From: Spirochaetaceae bacterium
GTDB lineage: Bacteria > Spirochaetota > Spirochaetia > SZUA-6 > Bin103
Assembly: GCA_026710565.1 (NCBI GenBank)
Contig: JAPOQV010000265.1
Span: 1 to 11,920 of the forward strand
DNA length: 11,920 nt
Reading direction: 5' to 3'
The notes beneath the pieces were generated by a model that made no database searches, had not been told where the DNA came from, and saw only the letters and a list, made by a program, of their open reading frames with translations. This document shows, piece after piece, positions 11,841 through 11,920 of the stretch. The position numbers and the translations under genes were made by a program. Positions within the stretch are counted from its first letter, which is position 1; the number at the start of each line of letters is the position of its first letter.

Positions 11841-11920
11841 ATGGCGAGAACGCATCAAGCGTATCCACCTGAGATCCGCGAGCGGATGGTCGAGTTGGTG
11901 CAGTCCGGGAGGACGCCGCA
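11841..11920 (+). CDS. IS3-like transposase OrfA, N-terminal fragment cut by the window edge
   Basis: The 26 complete codons visible begin MARTHQAYPPEIRERMVELV and continue with QSGRTP. The pattern Y-P-P-E-x-R-x-R-x-V-E-L-V-x-S-G-R is the first helix of the helix-turn-helix domain in OrfA proteins of IS3-type elements (Transposase_8 family), which bind the element ends. A strong ribosome site precedes the ATG. OrfB, with the DDE catalytic residues, and any frameshift between the two frames would lie to the right of the window. Whether the element is intact cannot be seen. Confidence 0.78.
   Translation, partial: MARTHQAYPPEIRERMVELVQSGRTP

Larger units (their letters stand above)
11783..11920 (+). 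mobile_element. Left end of an IS3-family-like insertion sequence (partial)
   Basis: The trpB-like frame loses similarity exactly at 11783, where TGGAGTTGCCCCGCTTTCGT begins. A terminal TG fits IS3-family ends, and the sequence is followed 38 bases later by a transposase OrfA start. The boundary is inferred from the break in the trpB reading frame; the right end, the matching inverted repeat and the target duplication are outside the window. The element has inserted in the same direction as the broken gene. Confidence 0.7.

Noticed and set aside
11565..11858. Upstream extension of the OLD-like gene to 11858
   Set aside because: The extra residues are antisense to the trpB remnant and the insertion-sequence end and look like shadow. 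The ATG at 11564 has a ribosome site and the expected first strand before Walker A.

Overview
This window is GC-rich bacterial DNA with tightly packed genes. Nothing in it fixes the species. The gene set (single bacterial-type glutamate synthase operon, amidase, PhyH-type dioxygenase, an IS3-like element, a TrpB2 remnant) would fit several high-GC phyla, so I name none. No rRNA, tRNA, CRISPR array or replication origin was seen.

Left part (1-3529, minus strand). Three genes read leftward as an apparent operon: an amidase-signature hydrolase, a BpsA-like (branched-chain polyamine synthase) aminopropyltransferase with a long unexplained C-terminal extension, and the N-terminal part of a phytanoyl-CoA-dioxygenase-like protein that runs off the left edge. 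The amidase stop and the likely bpsA TTG start share bases. The bpsA-to-dioxygenase gap is 41 bases and holds a good ribosome binding site. An amidase, an aminopropyltransferase and an Fe(II)/2-oxoglutarate oxygenase in one transcript suggests synthesis or tailoring of a branched or modified polyamine. That is inference.

Centre (3530-9902). A 172-base divergent intergenic region separates the amidase operon from gltB and gltD on the plus strand. These encode the large and small subunits of NADPH-type glutamate synthase, which turns glutamine plus 2-oxoglutarate into two glutamates. Both are complete, and all cluster cysteines and nucleotide-binding motifs that I looked for are present. GltB carries a Gly-rich insertion in its central domain.

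Right part (9903-11920). A gene on the minus strand, convergent with gltD and only 6 bases from it, encodes an OLD-type protein (ABC-like ATPase plus TOPRIM-like nuclease domain), a family often linked to phage defence. The two stop codons lie in opposite arms of one perfect 7-bp inverted repeat. Beyond its 5' end is a short plus-strand remnant of a TrpB2-type tryptophan synthase beta gene that keeps the PLP-lysine motif. It is cut by the left end of an IS3-family-like insertion sequence, whose OrfA begins just before the window ends. This edge looks like a site of gene turnover, in contrast to the housekeeping gltBD block.
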